Below, piece after piece: positions 6,777 through 9,223 of a stretch of 9,223 bases of DNA. Each line of letters opens with the position of its first letter. The first letter of the stretch is position 1. The position numbers and the translations under genes were made by a program. Origin of the DNA: Nitrospirota bacterium (GTDB taxonomy: Bacteria > Nitrospirota > Nitrospiria > Nitrospirales > UBA8639); contig CP070743.1 of the NCBI GenBank assembly GCA_020348185.1, forward strand, positions 1,438,600-1,447,822, written 5' to 3'. Under the pieces are notes generated by a model, which saw nothing but the letters and a program-made list of their open reading frames with translations, ran no database searches and was not told the origin of the DNA.

Positions 6777-7649
6777 ATGGGTGTTCAATTTCGACAGGTT
6801 GTGATTGTTGGGGTCGGCCTTATTGGTGGCTCCCTTGGGCTGGTTCTGAAACAAAAAGGCTTGGCAGGGTCTGTGGTCGGCGTTGGCCGTCGAATTGAAA
6901 ATTTGGAAAAGGCCGTTGAACTTCATGCAATCGATCGGTATGAAACGGATGTGCGGAATGCCATCCATGATGCCGATCTGGTGGTATTAGCGACACCCGT
7001 TCAGACGTATGCCTCTCACCTCCGGGATTGGGGCCAAACCCTACAGTCCGGTGCCATCGTGAGTGATGTCGGGAGCGTGAAGGGCGGCTTAGTCGAAGAA
7101 GCCGAAAAGCTTCTGCCCGCCGCCGTGCACTTTGTCGGAGCTCACCCCATAGCTGGTCGTGAAAAGTCTGGTGTTGCCTATGCCTCACCAAATCTTTTTG
7201 ACGGCGCCCGATGTTTGGTGACCCCTACCAAGCAAACCGACCCACAAGCTCTGGAAGCTATATGTCAACTCTGGGAAGCGGCCGGGTCGATTGTCCTTTC
7301 CATGGATCCCTTCGTCCATGATTGGGTACTTGGGTCCGTCAGCCATCTCCCTCATGTGGCGGCATTTGGTCTGATGCATGCACTTGATGATCTTCAAGCA
7401 CAGATGGAGGCCCCTGTCGATTTATTGGATTTTTCGGGAGGTGGTCTCCGTGATACGACCAGAATTGCTGCCAGTTCCCCAGAAATGTGGCGCGATATCA
7501 GTCTGGCCAATCGCCAAAACCTTGTGCGAATGATTGAGACTTATATTCAACATTTAGAGAAGTTTAAGGATCTTCTTGAAAAAGAGGATGAGGTTGGATT
7601 GGTGGAGGTCATGACCAAAGCAAAAGAGTTACGGGAGCGGCTCAAATGA
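6777..7649 (+). CDS. tyrA: Prephenate dehydrogenase
   Basis: Oxidatively decarboxylates prephenate to 4-hydroxyphenylpyruvate, the branch to tyrosine. The product is 290 aa, the single-domain size. An N-terminal Rossmann fold has GVGLIGG (Gly12, Gly14, Gly17) and DVGSVKG (97-103). The catalytic histidine is His123 in GAHPIAGREKSG. SHLPH (199-203) and GGGLRDTTRIA (221-231) form the substrate site of the helical domain, with Arg229 the probable carboxylate-binding arginine. There is no ACT domain and no fused chorismate mutase. Arogenate as substrate cannot be excluded. The ATG at 6777 directly opens the Rossmann strand, but no purine-rich binding site precedes it (the upstream 20 nt are pyrimidine-rich), so initiation is unusual or leaderless. 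The stop overlaps the aroA start as ATGA. Confidence 0.95.
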   Translation: MGVQFRQVVIVGVGLIGGSLGLVLKQKGLAGSVVGVGRRIENLEKAVELHAIDRYETDVRNAIHDADLVVLATPVQTYASHLRDWGQTLQSGAIVSDVGSVKGGLVEEAEKLLPAAVHFVGAHPIAGREKSGVAYASPNLFDGARCLVTPTKQTDPQALEAICQLWEAAGSIVLSMDPFVHDWVLGSVSHLPHVAAFGLMHALDDLQAQMEAPVDLLDFSGGGLRDTTRIAASSPEMWRDISLANRQNLVRMIETYIQHLEKFKDLLEKEDEVGLVEVMTKAKELRERLK

Positions 7650-8947
7650 GTTCGTGGACGATTACCCCACAAGGCAAGCCTCTTCGAGGGACTGTCCAGG
7701 TTCCCGGCGATAAATCCATCACTCACCGGGCTCTGATCTTCGGCGCCTTGGCTGAGGGAAGGTCTACGATTACTGGTTATTGTCGGGGCGAGGACTGTTT
7801 GAATACGTTGCAAGCCGTCCGGGCCCTGGGAATTGAAATCCAGGAAGAGGGTAGTGACCGTTTACAGGTCATGGGAAAAGGTCTGTGGGGGTTGAGCGAA
7901 CCCACCTCGGTGATTGACTGTGGAAATTCCGGGACCGGCCTTCGTCTGCTGGCCGGTGTGCTCGCCGGACAGGACTTTTTTTCTGTTTTAACCGGCGATT
8001 CTTCATTACGAAAGCGGCCAATGGGGCGCGTTGTCACCCCGCTTCGGCGAATGGGAGCCACGATTGCAGGAAGAAAAGCCGGAGAATATGCGCCTCTGGC
8101 CATTACTGGAGGGAATTTAAGGGGGCGTGAGTATGTGTCGCCTGTTGCCAGCGCTCAAGTCAAATCCAGTGTGCTCCTGGCAGGGTTGCTTGCCGAGGGA
8201 GGCACGACTCTGACGGAGCCGTTAAAGTCGAGGGACCATACGGAGCGCATGCTTCAATATTTAGGTGTCCCCTTGCAGATCGATAAACTCACGGTTTCTC
8301 TCAATGGGCGAACCTCATTTCAAGGGGCCTCACTGGCTGTTCCCGGGGATCTCTCAGCGGCCGCGTTTTTCCTTGTTGCCGGCTCCATCGTTCCGAATTC
8401 TGAGATTTTATTGCCACGGGTTGGGGTGAATCCTGAGCGGACTGGAATTTTGGACGTTCTCATTCAAATGGGAGCCAACATAGAAGTGAGAGATTCACGG
8501 ATAGAATCCGGGGAGCCTGTTGCCGACCTCCTCGTGAAGTCGGCTACTCTGCGGGGGGTCCATGTGGGTGCTGAACAGGTTCCAAAGACTATTGATGAAT
8601 TTCCAATTCTTTGTATAGCTGCGGCCGCAGCGGAGGGAGAAACCCGCATTACGGGAGCGGAAGAGCTCCGAGTCAAGGAAACCGATCGAATTCATGCGAT
8701 GGCTACGGAATTGAGACGACTTCACGTTCCGGCAGAAGAAACCCAAGATGGCCTATGTATTCAAGGGAAGGCGACCCTTCGAGGCGGAAGTTTTGGAAGT
8801 TACGGGGATCATCGGGTGGCCATGTCCTTGGCTGTGGCCGGTCTGATCGCTCAGTCCCCCATTCTGATTGATGATGTGGCGTGTGTTGAAACCTCCTTCC
8901 CGGGGTTTCTTGACAAGTTATTGGATTTATTGACAAATTCCCGTTGA
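7646..8947 (+). CDS. aroA: 3-phosphoshikimate 1-carboxyvinyltransferase (EPSP synthase)
   Basis: Transfers the enolpyruvyl group of PEP to shikimate 3-phosphate, giving EPSP, the step before chorismate synthase. 433 aa. Visible motifs: PGDKSITHRA (Lys23, Ser24, Arg28), GNSGTGLR (93-100), LRKRPMGR (121-128), SAQVKSS (169-175), SRDHTE (195-200), the catalytic Asp317 in IDEFP, Glu345 in RVKETDR, and YGDHR (386-390). The GDKS, SAQVK and RDHTE set resembles the class II group (Bacillus, CP4-like) more than the E. coli class. The site equivalent to E. coli Gly96 is still Gly, and the Pro101 site is Leu. The start ATG overlaps the tyrA stop by 4 nt (ATGA) and has GGGAG (7633-7637) 8 nt upstream, so translation is probably coupled to tyrA. 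The last codons contain the promoter of cmk. Confidence 0.97.
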   Translation: MSSWTITPQGKPLRGTVQVPGDKSITHRALIFGALAEGRSTITGYCRGEDCLNTLQAVRALGIEIQEEGSDRLQVMGKGLWGLSEPTSVIDCGNSGTGLRLLAGVLAGQDFFSVLTGDSSLRKRPMGRVVTPLRRMGATIAGRKAGEYAPLAITGGNLRGREYVSPVASAQVKSSVLLAGLLAEGGTTLTEPLKSRDHTERMLQYLGVPLQIDKLTVSLNGRTSFQGASLAVPGDLSAAAFFLVAGSIVPNSEILLPRVGVNPERTGILDVLIQMGANIEVRDSRIESGEPVADLLVKSATLRGVHVGAEQVPKTIDEFPILCIAAAAAEGETRITGAEELRVKETDRIHAMATELRRLHVPAEETQDGLCIQGKATLRGGSFGSYGDHRVAMSLAVAGLIAQSPILIDDVACVETSFPGFLDKLLDLLTNSR

Positions 8948-8957
8948 ACACTATAAT
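8930..8957 (+). promoter_or_regulatory. Perfect-consensus sigma70 promoter ahead of cmk
   Basis: TTGACA (8930-8935) and TATAAT (8952-8957), both exact consensus hexamers, are separated by 16 nt. The -35 and part of the spacer lie inside the last aroA codons, and the aroA stop is at 8945-8947. Expected transcription start is about 8964, giving a leader of about 31 nt to the likely cmk start. An extra TTGACA at 8910-8915 has no matching -10. Confidence 0.8.
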
Positions 8958-8994
8958 AGGCTAGCGAAAATAAAGGGGGGGAGGAGTTGCGATC

Positions 8995-9223
8995 CTGCAC
9001 CGGAGCTTGATTGTCACGATTGACGGTCCAGCAGGCGTCGGGAAAAGTACCACAGCGAAACGTATAGCTGAACAGCTGGGATATGCGTACTTGGATACGG
9101 GTGCGCTCTATCGGGCTGTCGCCTGGAAAGTGAAAACCACTGGGGTCGATCCTTCGAGTGTTGGCGAAATCGAGGCACTTCTTTCTACGACGACTCTTCA
9201 GCTGATTTTTCACCATCGGTTCC
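8995..9223 (+). CDS. cmk: Cytidylate kinase, 5' part, cut off by the right window edge; non-ATG start
   Basis: Phosphorylates CMP and dCMP to the diphosphates using ATP; cytosolic nucleotide salvage and recycling. About 76 of the usual 220-230 residues are visible. These include the P-loop GPAGVGKST (11-19 counting from 8995), the leading strand IVTID, and the CMP-kinase signature YLDTGALYRAVAW. The frame opens after a TAA at 8971-8973 and contains no ATG or GTG before the P-loop. Candidate starts are CTG 8995, with AGGAG (8982-8986) at an ideal 8 nt, and TTG 9007, which gives the usual N-terminus (M)IVTIDGPAG but has its CGGAG only 1 nt away. I place the start at 8995 provisionally. TTG 8987 is out of frame. 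The gene follows aroA by 47 nt but has its own strong promoter. In many bacteria rpsA comes next, outside this window. Confidence 0.9.
   Translation, partial: MHRSLIVTIDGPAGVGKSTTAKRIAEQLGYAYLDTGALYRAVAWKVKTTGVDPSSVGEIEALLSTTTLQLIFHHRF

Noticed and set aside
6305..6968. Several minus-strand frames across the aroF-tyrA region
   Set aside because: All are antisense to well-supported genes with intact active-site motifs and show no family features themselves.
8987..8989. TTG at 8987 as the cmk start
   Set aside because: It is not in the frame that encodes the P-loop, and that frame soon meets a stop (TGA at 9008-9010).
1..9223. CRISPR arrays, tRNA/rRNA genes, insertion sequences, phage or defence modules
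   Set aside because: No regularly spaced long repeats, cloverleaf-like segments, transposase motifs or att-like sites were seen. Apart from the decayed tail at 2949-3119, the window is housekeeping metabolism.

Overview
This window reads as an ordinary chromosomal stretch of biosynthetic genes with moderate GC. I recognise no undescribed system in it. The gene order pheA-hisC-aroF-tyrA-aroA-cmk, a Thermotoga-type DAHP synthase and a leftover WD40/STAND-type C-terminal tail fit a deep-branching Gram-negative such as Nitrospira (Nitrospirota), with some Deltaproteobacteria as an alternative. That assignment is an inference from layout and recalled gene orders; no search was run.

Layout. (1) Bases 1-967, minus strand: a secreted NHL/SMP-30-like beta-propeller protein, cut by the left edge, so only its 3' end is missing. 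(2) Bases 968-1198: a divergent intergenic region with plausible back-to-back sigma70-type promoters. (3) Bases 1199-2921, plus strand: folD and panB, separated by a short REP-like palindrome whose right flank also supplies the panB ribosome binding site. (4) Bases 2922-3415: a 494-bp gap with no intact gene. It holds a decayed C-terminal fragment of a large WD40/STAND/caspase-type protein on the minus strand, then the promoter region of the aromatic operon. (5) Bases 3416-8947, plus strand: pheA, hisC, aroF, tyrA and aroA. Spacings are short (30 and 15 nt, and a 4-nt ATGA overlap) except for a 133-bp pyrimidine-rich degenerate repeat tract before tyrA. (6) From about 8995: the 5' part of cmk, cut by the right edge, preceded by a perfect-consensus sigma70 promoter that overlaps the end of aroA.

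How the genes work together. FolD makes 5,10-methylene-tetrahydrofolate, the one-carbon donor that PanB consumes in the first committed step of pantothenate/CoA synthesis. In the aromatic block, AroF starts the shikimate pathway and AroA performs its penultimate step. PheA takes chorismate to phenylpyruvate. TyrA takes prephenate to 4-hydroxyphenylpyruvate. The HisC-family aminotransferase is well placed to make Phe and Tyr from these keto acids. The intermediate shikimate genes (aroB, aroD, aroE, aroK) and aroC are not in the window. Feedback control is visible as an ACT domain in PheA and an N-terminal ferredoxin-like regulatory domain in AroF. TyrA has no such domain. cmk has its own promoter and seems to be a separately driven housekeeping unit; it often precedes rpsA in bacteria.

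The points most worth a second look are the non-standard cmk start codon, the promoter embedded in aroA, the repeat that carries the panB Shine-Dalgarno, the gene remnant between panB and pheA, and the repeat tract splitting the aromatic operon.
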